A stretch of 64,000 nucleotides of DNA from Streptomyces sp. NBC_00162 (GTDB lineage Bacteria > Actinomycetota > Actinomycetes > Streptomycetales > Streptomycetaceae). Both the position numbers and the translations under genes were made by a program. The DNA is taken from positions 5,022,001 through 5,086,000 of the forward strand of contig NZ_CP102509.1 of assembly GCF_024611995.1 (NCBI RefSeq), written 5' to 3'. The notes below the pieces were generated by a model. That model had not been told where the DNA came from and did not search any database. It saw only the letters and a program-made list of their open reading frames with translations. Shown in pieces: positions 30,974 to 39,547 of this stretch (positions are counted from its first letter, which is position 1; each line of letters begins with the position of its first letter).

Positions 30974-33613
30974 GTGGCGACGATGGAGGAGGAACTGGTG
31001 GCGGGCGAGTCCCCCGACAAGTCGGTTGATGAAGGAACGCCGGGGGCGGCGTCGACCTCCGCGGAGCGTGATCCGAGGCTGTCGGTGTTCCGGCCGAGGG
31101 ATCCTGAGGGTGCGGGCGTTTCTGCGGACGTGGACGTGGACGTGGACGCGGACGCGGAGCCGGACGGTTCCGGCGGGCGCGACGCGCTCCGGGACGCGGT
31201 AGCGGCGTGGGTCGCCACGGCCGAGGAGCCGGCCGAGCCGGCCGAGCGGGCCGAGCCCGCCGAGCCCTCCAAGGATTCCGCTTCCGCGGACGCGGCCGAG
31301 CCGGGCTTGGCCAAGGATGCGGGTGCCGATTCCGCTCCGGCGGAGCCCAAGGCCGCCCCGGCCGAGAAGGCCGCGGTGGCGCCCGCTGCTGATTCCGCTT
31401 CGGCGCAGGAGCCATCGGTCGACAGTGAGCGCACCGCCGTCTTCCGCGCCGTGAAGCCGGCGGCCGCCGCTTCGGCGGACAAGCCGGTCGCTGACGAGCG
31501 CACGACCGCGTTCCGTGCGGTGAAGCCGGCGGAGCCGAAGGACGCTCCGGCCGAGAAGGCCGCGGTGGCGCCCGCGGCTGATTCCGCTTCGGCGCAGGAG
31601 CCGCCGGTCGACAGTGAGCGCACCGCCGTCTTCCGCGCGGTGAAGCCGGCTGCCGCCGAGCGGCCTTCCGACTCCGCTTCGGCGGACAAGCCGGTCGCCG
31701 CCGACGACCGCACGGCCGCCTTCCGTGCGGTGAAGCCGGCGGCCCCGAAGGATGCCCCGGCCGAGAAGCCGGCGGAGTCGAAGGACGCTCCGGCCGAGAA
31801 GGCCGCGGCGGCGCCCGCTGCTGATTCCGTTTCGGCGGACAAGCCGGTCGCCGACGAGCGCACGACCGCGTTCCGCGCGGTGAAGCCGGCGGAGCCGAAG
31901 GACGCCCCGGCGGGTCCGGCGGCTGATTCCGCTTCGGCGGACGAGCCCGCCGACAGCGAGCGCACCGCCGTCTTCCGCGCCGTGAAGCCGACTGCTCCGG
32001 AGGACGCCCCCGTCAAGGAGCCCGCCCCGCGCGAGCGGACTGGCGTGTTCCGGATTCCGGCGGTGGATTCCGATGCGGACGCCACCGACAGTGAGCGCAC
32101 CGCCGTGTTCCGTGCCGTGAAGCCGCCGACGGCCGCCGAGCGGCCCGCGGATTCCGCTTCGGCGCAGGCCGCGCAGCCCGCGCCGCCCGCACCGCCGAAG
32201 GCCAGCACCTTCGTGCCGCTGCGCACGGACACCCCCGAGCAGCAGCCGAAGCCCGCGGCCGCGGCGACGGCCCCGGCCCCCGCCTCGCTGGACCGGTCGG
32301 AGCGGACCACCCAGCAGCCGCTGCCGCCCAAGCCGCCGCTCGACATGCTGGCGGACCTCACGAACAACCCGCCCCCGCCGCCGAGCCCGCTCCGCACCGC
32401 CGTCCGGCGGTTCAAGATCTACTTCCCGCTCGCCGTGCTCCTGGCGATCATCCTCGCCGTCGTGCAGCTGGTGCGCCCCCTGCCCGAGCCGAAGCTCGTG
32501 ATGACGGCGCAGTCCTCGTACACCTTCGGCGGCGACAAGCCCCAGCTGCCCTGGCCCACCGAGGGCCAGGCCTACATGGCCGCCGCCGGCCTCGGCACGC
32601 TCGGCCAGTCCGGCGAGCAGAAGCCGGTGCCCATCGCCAGCGTCACCAAGTCGATGACGGCGTACATCATCCTGCGCGACCACCCCATAAAGAAGGGTGA
32701 GCAGGGCCAGATGATCGACGTCGACAAGACGGCCGAGACCGAGGGCAAGAAGAACAACTCGACCGACAACGAGTCCACCCTCGACACGGTCAAGGAGGGC
32801 GAGAAGATCTCGGAGTACGACGCGATCGCCGCCCTCATGATCCCGTCGGCCAACAACATCGCGCGGCTGCTCGCGCGCTGGAACTCCGGTTCCCAGGAGG
32901 CGTTCGTCAAGAAGATGAACGACACCGCCAAGGAACTCGGCATGACCAACACCACCTACACCGACCCCTCGGGCCTGGACGCGACCACGGTCAGCACCGC
33001 CGAGGACCAGGTGAAGCTGGGCCTCAAGCTCGTCGAGATCGAGACCCTGCTGGACATCACCAAGAAGCCGAGCTGGGTCGACCCGTCGGGCAAAAAGTGG
33101 GACAACTGGAACCGCCTCGTTCCGTACAACGACTCGCTCGGCATCAAGACCGGTACGACGACGAAGGCCGGCGGAAACCTCCTCTTCGCAGCCCAGAAGA
33201 AGATCGGCAACACCAACCAGCTGATCGTCGGAGCCGTCCTGGCCCAGCACAAGCCGCCGATCATCGACAGCGTGATCTCCGCGAGCAAGCAGCTGATGAT
33301 CGCCACCCAGAAGGCCCTGGAGGGCGCGCCCGTCGTGAAGAAGGGCGCCGTCGTGGGCTACGTGGACGACGGGCTCGGCGGCCGGACCCCGGTCGTCGCC
33401 ACCGCCGACGTGCAGGCGGTCGGCTGGGCCTCGCTCAACGTGAACGTGAAGCTGGCCGGCGGCGGCGGCAAGATCCCGCAGACCGCGAAGGCCGGAACCG
33501 AGATCGGCGTGCTGACCGTCGGCGAGGGCGCCAGCCAGGTCAAGGTGCCGGTGGCCCTGCAGAGCGAGCTCGCCGCACCCGGCATCGGCAGCAAGCTGAC
33601 GCGCGTCGGCTGA
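30974..33613 (+). CDS. D-alanyl-D-alanine carboxypeptidase with long repeat-bearing N-terminal tail
   Basis: An 879-aa bitopic protein. Residues 1-480 are disordered Ala/Pro/Glu-rich sequence with seven copies of an (E/D)RTxxFRAVKP motif plus a degenerate one. A single membrane helix follows (about 484-500). The C-terminal penicillin-binding fold has S556-V-T-K559, S625-A-N627 and K725-T-G, the complete DacA-type active site for trimming peptidoglycan stem peptides. The membrane orientation puts the repeat tail in the cytosol, which is unusual because DacA proteins normally have just a signal peptide. Threonines in the repeats may be kinase targets. The start is GTG 30974 or ATG 30983. Confidence 0.87.
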   Translation: MATMEEELVAGESPDKSVDEGTPGAASTSAERDPRLSVFRPRDPEGAGVSADVDVDVDADAEPDGSGGRDALRDAVAAWVATAEEPAEPAERAEPAEPSKDSASADAAEPGLAKDAGADSAPAEPKAAPAEKAAVAPAADSASAQEPSVDSERTAVFRAVKPAAAASADKPVADERTTAFRAVKPAEPKDAPAEKAAVAPAADSASAQEPPVDSERTAVFRAVKPAAAERPSDSASADKPVAADDRTAAFRAVKPAAPKDAPAEKPAESKDAPAEKAAAAPAADSVSADKPVADERTTAFRAVKPAEPKDAPAGPAADSASADEPADSERTAVFRAVKPTAPEDAPVKEPAPRERTGVFRIPAVDSDADATDSERTAVFRAVKPPTAAERPADSASAQAAQPAPPAPPKASTFVPLRTDTPEQQPKPAAAATAPAPASLDRSERTTQQPLPPKPPLDMLADLTNNPPPPPSPLRTAVRRFKIYFPLAVLLAIILAVVQLVRPLPEPKLVMTAQSSYTFGGDKPQLPWPTEGQAYMAAAGLGTLGQSGEQKPVPIASVTKSMTAYIILRDHPIKKGEQGQMIDVDKTAETEGKKNNSTDNESTLDTVKEGEKISEYDAIAALMIPSANNIARLLARWNSGSQEAFVKKMNDTAKELGMTNTTYTDPSGLDATTVSTAEDQVKLGLKLVEIETLLDITKKPSWVDPSGKKWDNWNRLVPYNDSLGIKTGTTTKAGGNLLFAAQKKIGNTNQLIVGAVLAQHKPPIIDSVISASKQLMIATQKALEGAPVVKKGAVVGYVDDGLGGRTPVVATADVQAVGWASLNVNVKLAGGGGKIPQTAKAGTEIGVLTVGEGASQVKVPVALQSELAAPGIGSKLTRVG
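31414..32130 (+). repeat. in-gene repeats encoding ERTxxFRAVKP
   Basis: Seven imperfect copies of a coding unit for DSERTAVFRAVKP-like peptides, one degenerate (RERTGVFRIPA), spaced by Ala/Pro/Lys-rich linkers that are themselves repeated (KDAPAEKAA). DNA and protein copies are both similar, implying recent expansion or gene conversion. Confidence 0.8.
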
Positions 33614-33731
33614 GCGTCGGTGAGAGCGTGAATCCGGCGTCCCGGGCAACCCCGGGGCGCCGGGACGCGTCTTGGGTCCAGGGACGTGGACGTGTGTGCG
33701 GGTGTGGACTCATGTGTTGGGGAGTACGTCA

Positions 33732-35594
33732 GTGACCACCGCTGAGCAGCGGCAGCAGCAGGAGGGCCGGCGCGGCGAGGGCCACGGCGGTGGCGCGGCG
33801 GTGTCCGCGCCCCCCGCCCCCGCTCCCGGTGGCATAGGAACCCGGGCTCTGGACCGGATCCGCCGTCACCCGGTCGCCGTGTCGACGCTGCTCGCCGGGG
33901 TCCTGCACGTCGTCTGGTTCTTCAGCTTCGCCAACAGCGGCGGCGACCTCGCCGCGCAGGACGCCTGGGCCGAGTTCGTCGGCCGCCATCCCGACTCGGC
34001 GTACAACCTCGCCTGGTACGGCGGCATGCACCCCGTCTCGTACAGCGTGGTCTCGCCGTACCTCATGCACATGCTCGGCGTCCGGACCACGATGATGATC
34101 GCGGGCACCGTCTCGGCCGGGCTGCTCGCCCTGGTCCTGACCCGCTGCCGCGGCGCCGTGCGCGAGCCCCTGTGGCCCGCCCTGGCCGGGGTGTACGGGC
34201 TGCTCTGCAACGCCCTGTCGGGCCGCGTCACCTTCGGCCTCGGCGTGATGTTCGCGCTGGGCGCCGTCGCCGCCGTCTTCTGCTGGCCGCGCAAATGGTC
34301 GGAGCGGCGCTGGGCCAAGGCGGCCGTGGCGGCTCCGCTGGCCGGGCTCGCGACCGCCTCCAGCCCGGTCGCCGGGCTCTTCCTCGGGGTGATCGCGGCC
34401 GCGCTGTTCCTGAGCCGGCGGCGGCCGGGTGCGTACGCGCTGGGCCTGGCCCCGGTGGTCGTGGTAGGGCTGTCGGCCTGGCTGTTCCCCTTCTCCGGGA
34501 CGCAGCCGATGAAGTTCGGCTCGGCCTGGCTGCCCTTCGTGTTCGCGCTTGCGGTGCTGTTCCTCGTACCCGAGCGGTGGAAGACGGTCCGGATCGCCTC
34601 GGCCGTCTACGCCTTCGGGGTCTTCCTGACCTGGGCGATCGACTCCCAGATCGGCTCGAACGTCACCCGGCTGATCATGCTCTTCGGCGGGGCGGTGCTG
34701 CTCGCGGCCCTCCCGTACGAGTTCCCGCGCTCGCGGCGGTGGTACGCGCTGCTGCTCGCCTTCGCTGGGCTGAACATCTGGATCACCACCAACAGCATCA
34801 CGGACATCGTCCGCACCACCCCGGTGGCCGCCTGGAACCGTGAGCTGGCCCCGCTCGTCGACCAGCTGCAGAAGGCGGGCGCCGACCGCGGCCGGGTCGA
34901 GGTGGTCCCGGCCAGCAGTCACCGCGAATCCTCCGCCTTCCCCTCGTACGTGAACCTCGCGCGCGGCTGGAACCGGCAGGCCGACCTGGAGCGGAACCCG
35001 CTCTTCTACGACGACACGCTGACCGCCGACAGCTACCGGGCCTGGCTGGAGCGCTGGGCGGTGCACTACGTGGTGCTGCCCGCCGACAAACCGGACTCGG
35101 GCGGGGAGGACGAGGCGAAGCTGGTGCGCGAGGGGCTCCCGTACCTCCAGCAGGTGTGGGGCGACACGAACTGGCAGCTGTTCAAGGTCCACCAGCCGAC
35201 GGACCTGGTGTCCGGGCCGGCGACGGTGGTGCGGGCCGGCGCCGACCGGCTCGTGATCGACGTGAAGCAGGCCGGGCGGGTGCTGGTGCGGATCCCGCAC
35301 TCGCCGTGGCTGGGGCTGGTGGACACGGCGGGCAAGCCGGTGGCGCCGCCGGAGGAGACCTTCGCGTCGAAGGCGAAGGCGGCCGCTGTGAAGGAGTACG
35401 CGAACACGGCTGGATGCCTGTTCAAGGCCGCTCCGGACGAGGCGGGCGACGTGTGGACGGAGCTGCTGGCGCCGACCCCGGGGGAGTACCGGGTGGCGGC
35501 GAAGTACCAGCTGCCGCGGGGCACGCCCTGCCCGGAGGAGCTGGTCCACGGCACGCTGGGGCCGCCGGAGCGGCCGGCGCCGCCCCGGCCTTGA
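33732..35594 (+). CDS. polytopic membrane protein, possible glycosyltransferase-like
   Basis: A 620-aa protein with about ten hydrophobic segments from residue about 50 to 365, then a soluble extracytoplasmic domain (about 370-620). The first loop carries SGGDLAAQDAWAEFV, with an acidic pair reminiscent of GT-C glycosyltransferases (DxD-like motif in the first outer loop). The soluble part has AGCLFKAAP and GTPCPEEL, a possible disulfide. I do not recognise a named family. GTG 33732 is chosen for the GGGGAG seven bases upstream. It follows the carboxypeptidase gene by 118 bp and may act in the cell envelope. Confidence 0.65.
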   Translation: MTTAEQRQQQEGRRGEGHGGGAAVSAPPAPAPGGIGTRALDRIRRHPVAVSTLLAGVLHVVWFFSFANSGGDLAAQDAWAEFVGRHPDSAYNLAWYGGMHPVSYSVVSPYLMHMLGVRTTMMIAGTVSAGLLALVLTRCRGAVREPLWPALAGVYGLLCNALSGRVTFGLGVMFALGAVAAVFCWPRKWSERRWAKAAVAAPLAGLATASSPVAGLFLGVIAAALFLSRRRPGAYALGLAPVVVVGLSAWLFPFSGTQPMKFGSAWLPFVFALAVLFLVPERWKTVRIASAVYAFGVFLTWAIDSQIGSNVTRLIMLFGGAVLLAALPYEFPRSRRWYALLLAFAGLNIWITTNSITDIVRTTPVAAWNRELAPLVDQLQKAGADRGRVEVVPASSHRESSAFPSYVNLARGWNRQADLERNPLFYDDTLTADSYRAWLERWAVHYVVLPADKPDSGGEDEAKLVREGLPYLQQVWGDTNWQLFKVHQPTDLVSGPATVVRAGADRLVIDVKQAGRVLVRIPHSPWLGLVDTAGKPVAPPEETFASKAKAAAVKEYANTAGCLFKAAPDEAGDVWTELLAPTPGEYRVAAKYQLPRGTPCPEELVHGTLGPPERPAPPRP

Positions 35595-35694
35595 TCCACA
35601 ATTCTTTTACGTCCGGTCCGGGTGCGTTGGTCCGTATATCTGCATACGATCCCAGTAGTCCGATTGGGTGCTTCCCGAGGGAGTTGACGACGGG

Positions 35695-35895
35695 ATGAGC
35701 AAAGAGCAGAAGCAGAACTTCCGAGCGGCGTTCCAGGCTCAGGAACCGGACCGGCCGCCGCGTCCGGCGGGCCACGGCTTCGACGGTATGTTGCGGACCA
35801 AGGTCAAGGGCGGGGCGCACACGAAGGCGGCCCTGAAGCGGGCCGGGACTCCGCAGGGCGACCGCATCGGCGAGCGCAGCAGAGGGCTGAGCTGA
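35695..35895 (+). CDS. small hydrophilic protein, unknown
   Basis: A 66-aa highly charged protein, MSKEQKQNFRAAFQAQEPDR, then KVKGGAHTKAALKRAGTPQG. It is basic, with no membrane segment or cysteine. I do not recognise the family with certainty. The ATG at 35695 follows a weak GAGG. A clear intrinsic terminator lies 28 bases past the stop, supporting a real short transcript. Confidence 0.55.
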   Translation: MSKEQKQNFRAAFQAQEPDRPPRPAGHGFDGMLRTKVKGGAHTKAALKRAGTPQGDRIGERSRGLS

Positions 35896-35922
35896 GCTGA
35901 ACTGATCTGACCCTTTCGCGAC

Positions 35923-35948
35923 GCCCTTCCGGCTCCGGCCGGAAGGGC
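35923..35948 (+). terminator. intrinsic terminator
   Basis: An 11-bp perfect stem GCCCTTCCGGC (35923-35933) with GCCGGAAGGGC (35938-35948), 4-base loop, followed by TTTCC. Confidence 0.8.
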
Positions 35949-36054
35949 TTTCCGATGCCGTCACGACTGCCGTCACGACTTCGCGGGGGAGCATCCGGAC
36001 AACCGTTACATTGCCGACGGATGGCCCACACGTGCCCCTCGTAACGTCATCCGT

Positions 36055-36687
36055 ATGACCCGTACCCTCGCCCCCGCCCGCCGTGCACTGGCGGTGACCG
36101 TCCTCGCCGCCACCGTCACCGGCACCCTCGCCGCCTGCGGCTCCGGCTCCGGCCCCGAGCTGCCCCCGGACCCCAAGGTCGGCAGCACGGCGGCCCCGGC
36201 CGCCGACACCGGCGGCCGCGCACCGGCCCTGCCCCGGTCCCGGCCGACCGGCATGAAGATCGACGCTGCGGGCGTGGACGCGAAGAAGATGGTCGATCTC
36301 AAGGTGGACGCCGCCTCCGGCGAGCTGGGCGTGCCCAACGCCGACACCGACGCGAACAGCCCCGGCTGGTGGACCGAGGGCGTCACCCCGGGCGAGAAGG
36401 GCGTCTCCGTCCTCGTCGCGCACTTCGACACCAAGTACGGCCCGGCGCTGATGAAGGACGTCAAGAAGATCAAACTCGGCGATCTCGTCGAGGTGCCGCG
36501 CGAGGACGGGAAGACGGCCAAGTTCAAGATCCGCGAGATCGAGGACGTGAACAAGAAGGACTTCCCGACCGACAAGGTCTACGGGGACACCGGCCGCCCC
36601 GAGCTGCGCCTGCTGACCTGCGGCGGCGAGCTGAAGGACGGCCACCGCACCAACAACGTGATCTTCTACGCCGATCTGGTGGCGTAA
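36055..36687 (+). CDS. class F sortase with lipobox
   Basis: A 210-aa protein with a lipoprotein signal (LAACGSG, cysteine near residue 28), a Pro/Ala linker, and a sortase domain. The catalytic histidine lies in VLVAHFDTKYGPALM, the cysteine in LRLLTCGG, and an arginine in HRTNNVIFYA. These match class F sortases of actinobacteria, whose substrates are mostly unknown. Most use an N-terminal membrane helix; a lipid anchor is less usual. It does not look like the class E enzyme expected to anchor LAETG chaplins. It is probably monocistronic. Confidence 0.82.
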   Translation: MTRTLAPARRALAVTVLAATVTGTLAACGSGSGPELPPDPKVGSTAAPAADTGGRAPALPRSRPTGMKIDAAGVDAKKMVDLKVDAASGELGVPNADTDANSPGWWTEGVTPGEKGVSVLVAHFDTKYGPALMKDVKKIKLGDLVEVPREDGKTAKFKIREIEDVNKKDFPTDKVYGDTGRPELRLLTCGGELKDGHRTNNVIFYADLVA

Positions 36688-36833
36688 TCCGGCGCCCGCC
36701 GCGAGCCCGCCCGGGCGGGCGCATTACCGTGACCTGACGGGGGGACGGTCACGGACCGTCCGCGTCTCCACACCAGTCAGGCACCAGTCAGGGACGGACG
36801 GGTCCGCAGGATCATGAACGAGACCAGCGCACC

Positions 36834-38138
36834 ATGAGCCTTCGGCTGCCCGCCTGGACCTCGACCCTGACCTGGAAGGCCGCGGTCTTCATCACCCTCA
36901 TGTGCTGCGGGCTCGCGGCACTGCTCGGCGGCCTCGTCCACAGCGCCATGACCCACCAGACGGTCGGCACGGCGCGCGAGAAGGCGCTCGCCAAACTGGA
37001 CCGGACCATCGTGGCGTACGAGATCGGCGCGCGGATGGCGCGCGGCGAGGGCATCGACCCCGTAGGCCTGCCCCCGGAGCTGCGCGCAATGGCGCTCAGC
37101 GGCAAGCGCGCCACGGTCATCGGCGAACACCGCGGCCGCGCCGCGATGTGGGCGGCGGCGCCGGCCGACCACGACACCGCGATAGCCGTCTCCGTCGACT
37201 TCACCGCCGCGGAGCGGACGATCGCCGAGCTGGACCGGGCCATCCTCGGCTCCTCGGTGCTCGCCATCGGCGGCACCCTCCTCATGGGCGCGCTCGGCGT
37301 CACCCGGATCACCCGGCGGCTGCACCTGACGGCCCAGGTGGCCCGCCGGATCAGCGCGGGCGACCTGGACGCGCGGGTCGACGACCGTGCGCGCAACAAG
37401 GACGAGGTGGCGGCGGTCTCCCGGGCCCTGGACACGATGGCCTCCTCGCTCCAGCGCAAACTGGAGGCGGAGCAGCGGTTCACGGCGGACGTCGCCCACG
37501 AGCTCCGCACCCCGCTGACCGGCCTGAACGCGGCCGCCGAGCTCCTGCCGCCGGGCCGGCCGGCCGAACTCGTACGGGACCGCGTCCAGGCGATGCGCGC
37601 GCTGACCGAGGACCTCCTGGAGATCTCCCGGCTGGACACGGGCAGCGAGCGCGTGGAGCTGGACGCGTACGACCTGGCCGGGCTGGCGGCCCGCACGATC
37701 CGCGCCTCGGGCACCGACACGCGGCTCGAGGTGGTCTCGTCCCTGCGGGTGGAGACCGACCGGCGCCGCCTGGAGCGGATCCTCGGCAACCTCGTCGCCA
37801 ACGCCCACAAGCACGGCGCGGCCCCGGTCACCGTCAGGGTGGACGGCCGGACCCTGACCGTGACCGACGCGGGCTCCGGCTATCCGGAGTACCTGCTCAC
37901 CGCCGGCCCGCAGCGGTTCCGTACGGAGGGCATGAACAAGGGCCACGGCCTGGGCCTGACCATCGCCGCCGGCCAGGCCCGAGCCCTCGGCGCCGCCCTC
38001 GGCTTCCGCAATCCGCAGGAGGGCGGCGCCGAGGCCCGCATCACGCTCCCAGAGCCCGCAGCACCGGCAGCAACTGCGCCTCTTCGCTGTCGAGATGTGC
38101 CTCCAGCTCCCGGCTCAGCCGCTCCACCCGCTCGCTGA
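36834..38138 (+). CDS. orphan sensor histidine kinase
   Basis: A 434-aa membrane kinase with two hydrophobic helices (about 15-38 and 138-158), a short extracytoplasmic sensor, HAMP, the H-box FTADVAHELRTPLTGL (His near 222), N-box NLVANAHKHG, DAGSGYP and GHGLGLTI. All catalytic boxes are complete. No response regulator gene is adjacent, so its partner must lie elsewhere. The last about 30 residues lie over the 3' end of the convergent nitroreductase-hemerythrin gene (98-bp overlap) and add nothing to the fold. The start has a weak ribosome binding site. Confidence 0.85.
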   Translation: MSLRLPAWTSTLTWKAAVFITLMCCGLAALLGGLVHSAMTHQTVGTAREKALAKLDRTIVAYEIGARMARGEGIDPVGLPPELRAMALSGKRATVIGEHRGRAAMWAAAPADHDTAIAVSVDFTAAERTIAELDRAILGSSVLAIGGTLLMGALGVTRITRRLHLTAQVARRISAGDLDARVDDRARNKDEVAAVSRALDTMASSLQRKLEAEQRFTADVAHELRTPLTGLNAAAELLPPGRPAELVRDRVQAMRALTEDLLEISRLDTGSERVELDAYDLAGLAARTIRASGTDTRLEVVSSLRVETDRRRLERILGNLVANAHKHGAAPVTVRVDGRTLTVTDAGSGYPEYLLTAGPQRFRTEGMNKGHGLGLTIAAGQARALGAALGFRNPQEGGAEARITLPEPAAPAATAPLRCRDVPPAPGSAAPPAR

Positions 38139-38910
38139 ACCCGGCTCCGGGCCCGTCCAGCGCGCGTACCAGCTCCTCCTGGAGCCGCGCGATGACACGG
38201 TGCTCGGCATCGACCCTGCGGAAGAACTCCCGCATGTGGGGGTGCTGTTGCTCCAGGTACGGGAACAGTCCGGCGTCCTCGCTGCGGTGGTGGAACTCCA
38301 GCGTGTGGCAGAACGCGAGGCAGTGCTGGCGCAGTTGCAGCCCGAGCGAGCCGGGCCCGCCGCCGCGCGCCTGCTCCCGTACGAGGGCCAGCTGGGCCCG
38401 TAGCCACCCGTGCACCTCGAGCAGCTTCCCGGCGATCCCGCCCTCGCCGGCGGGCGCCTCGTGCGTGCGCTGGAGCGCCACGACGGGGATCACCCGCCGG
38501 GTCCGCTCCTGGTACTCCCCGTACCCGGGCGCCTCGCCCACGACGCGCGCGAACAGCTCGTCCCGCCGCGCCCCTTCGGCGGGTACGGCGACGGCCTCGT
38601 ACTTCTCGGTCCCGGTCTCGACCTCTACGAGGGGACGCGCGAGCAGGTTGTGATACCAGGCGGGATGCAGGTCGGCCCCGGCCGCGGACGCGACGACGAG
38701 CAGCTGCCCGCCGCCGTCCGCGCCGTCCGCGCCCTCACCGTCCTCCCGTACGAACCCGAGGGGGACGGTGTGCGGCTTCCCGGACCTGGCCCCGGTGGTG
38801 GTGAGCAGGATCAGCTCGGAGCCTTCGAAGGGCCCGCCGACGCGGCCGGCGTTCGCCCTGAACTCTTCTATGACGGCTTGATTGAAAGATGTGGCGCTGG
38901 ATGACGACAT
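38041..38910 (-). CDS. deazaflavin-dependent nitroreductase fused to hemerythrin domain
   Basis: A 289-aa fusion. Residues 1-140 are the DDN/DUF385 F420-binding fold (ELILLTTTGARSGKPHTVPL; ADLHPAWYHNLLARPLVEVE). Residues about 150-285 form a hemerythrin HHE four-helix domain with iron ligands in HTLEFHHRSEDAGLFPYL, DAEHRVI and EAHLDSEEAQLLPVL. It could couple F420-linked reduction to oxygen, NO or iron sensing. The ATG at 38910 begins the nitroreductase fold. Its 3' end overlaps the kinase gene tail to tail by 98 bp. The pairing of domains is visible; the biochemical purpose is inferred. Confidence 0.85.
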   Translation of the reverse strand: MSSSSATSFNQAVIEEFRANAGRVGGPFEGSELILLTTTGARSGKPHTVPLGFVREDGEGADGADGGGQLLVVASAAGADLHPAWYHNLLARPLVEVETGTEKYEAVAVPAEGARRDELFARVVGEAPGYGEYQERTRRVIPVVALQRTHEAPAGEGGIAGKLLEVHGWLRAQLALVREQARGGGPGSLGLQLRQHCLAFCHTLEFHHRSEDAGLFPYLEQQHPHMREFFRRVDAEHRVIARLQEELVRALDGPGAGFSERVERLSRELEAHLDSEEAQLLPVLRALGA

Positions 38911-39100
38911 GGAGTGTCGATTCCTCACGGTGTGTATGCGTGCGATGGCAGCGAAACAACCGAGGGAGATCACCCGTAGCCGGTGGCGTACATGCCCATG
39001 GGCCCGGTCCTTCAAGAACAGGTGCCTGCCCGACCACCGCCCGGCCCACATCTCAGTAGGCGGCGTCACGCGACACGGGCGCCATACAACCACAACGAAA

Positions 39101-39136
39101 CGAGGACCCCCAGCCGATTGCGGCGGGGGGTCCTCG
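39101..39136 (-). terminator. terminator after tRNA-Arg
   Basis: An 11-bp perfect stem (39126-39136 with 39101-39111 on the minus strand), GC-rich, followed by a T-containing tail. It lies 7 bases past the tRNA 3' end. Confidence 0.8.
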
Positions 39137-39142
39137 TGGTTG

Positions 39143-39215
39143 TGCCCTCGGCAGGATTCGAACCTGCGACACCGGCTTTAGGAGAGCCGTGCTCTATCCC
39201 CTGAGCTACGAAGGC
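39143..39215 (-). tRNA. tRNA-Arg (anticodon CCU)
   Basis: On the minus strand the cloverleaf folds fully: acceptor GCCTTCG with CGAGGGC, D-arm GCTCAGGGGATAGAGC, anticodon stem CGGCT/AGCCG with loop CTCCTAA (anticodon CCT in DNA), and T-arm GCAGGTTCGAATCCTGC. The discriminator is A, and CCA is not encoded. It reads AGG codons. tRNA-Arg genes are common attachment sites for integrative elements, but no integrase or duplicated 3' end is visible here. Confidence 0.95.
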
Positions 39216-39284
39216 GGGGGTCAGTCGATGACCGCTGACAGCCTAGCGGATCGTGTTGCACGGATGCGCCCCCAATAGTTCAGG

Positions 39285-39493
39285 TCAGCAGCCGCCGCCG
39301 ACGGCGGGCGGGGCGCCGATCCGCAGGGTGGCCGGAGTGGCCGGGGTGGCGCAGCAGCCGCCGCCCGTCCGGTCCGGTGCGGGCTCGTCGTAGAGGCCCG
39401 CGCCGCCGCACACGCCGGTTTCGGGGAGGGTGAGTTCGACGCGCTCGGCGGCTTCGCGGTCTCCGGCGAGGGCTGCGGCGCGTCGGCGGCCAT
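39285..39493 (-). pseudogene. possible frameshifted small cysteine-rich protein gene
   Basis: One frame ends with a protein-like sequence, ERVELTLPETGVCGGAG and then GGGCCATPATPATLRIGAPP, rich in cysteine and ending GGGC. I found no start codon in that frame before the upstream gene. An ATG at 39493 in another frame reads MAADAPQPSPETAKPPSAS. A one-base change between them would make one small protein. It follows the molybdate-type regulator on the same strand. It could be a decayed gene, a sequencing error, or a real gene with a start I cannot see. Confidence 0.35.
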
Positions 39494-39547
39494 GAGATCG
39501 ACGCGAAGAAGCAGGCGAAGTAGAAGAAGGGCCGGGTGTCGGCCGGC

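Noticed and set aside
30857..33649. A 930-codon frame antisense to the carboxypeptidase gene
   Set aside because: Created by the repeated GC-rich sequence; the plus strand has all three PBP active-site motifs.
39143..39215. tRNA-Arg as an integration site for a mobile element
   Set aside because: No integrase, excisionase or duplicated tRNA 3' end is seen within reach.
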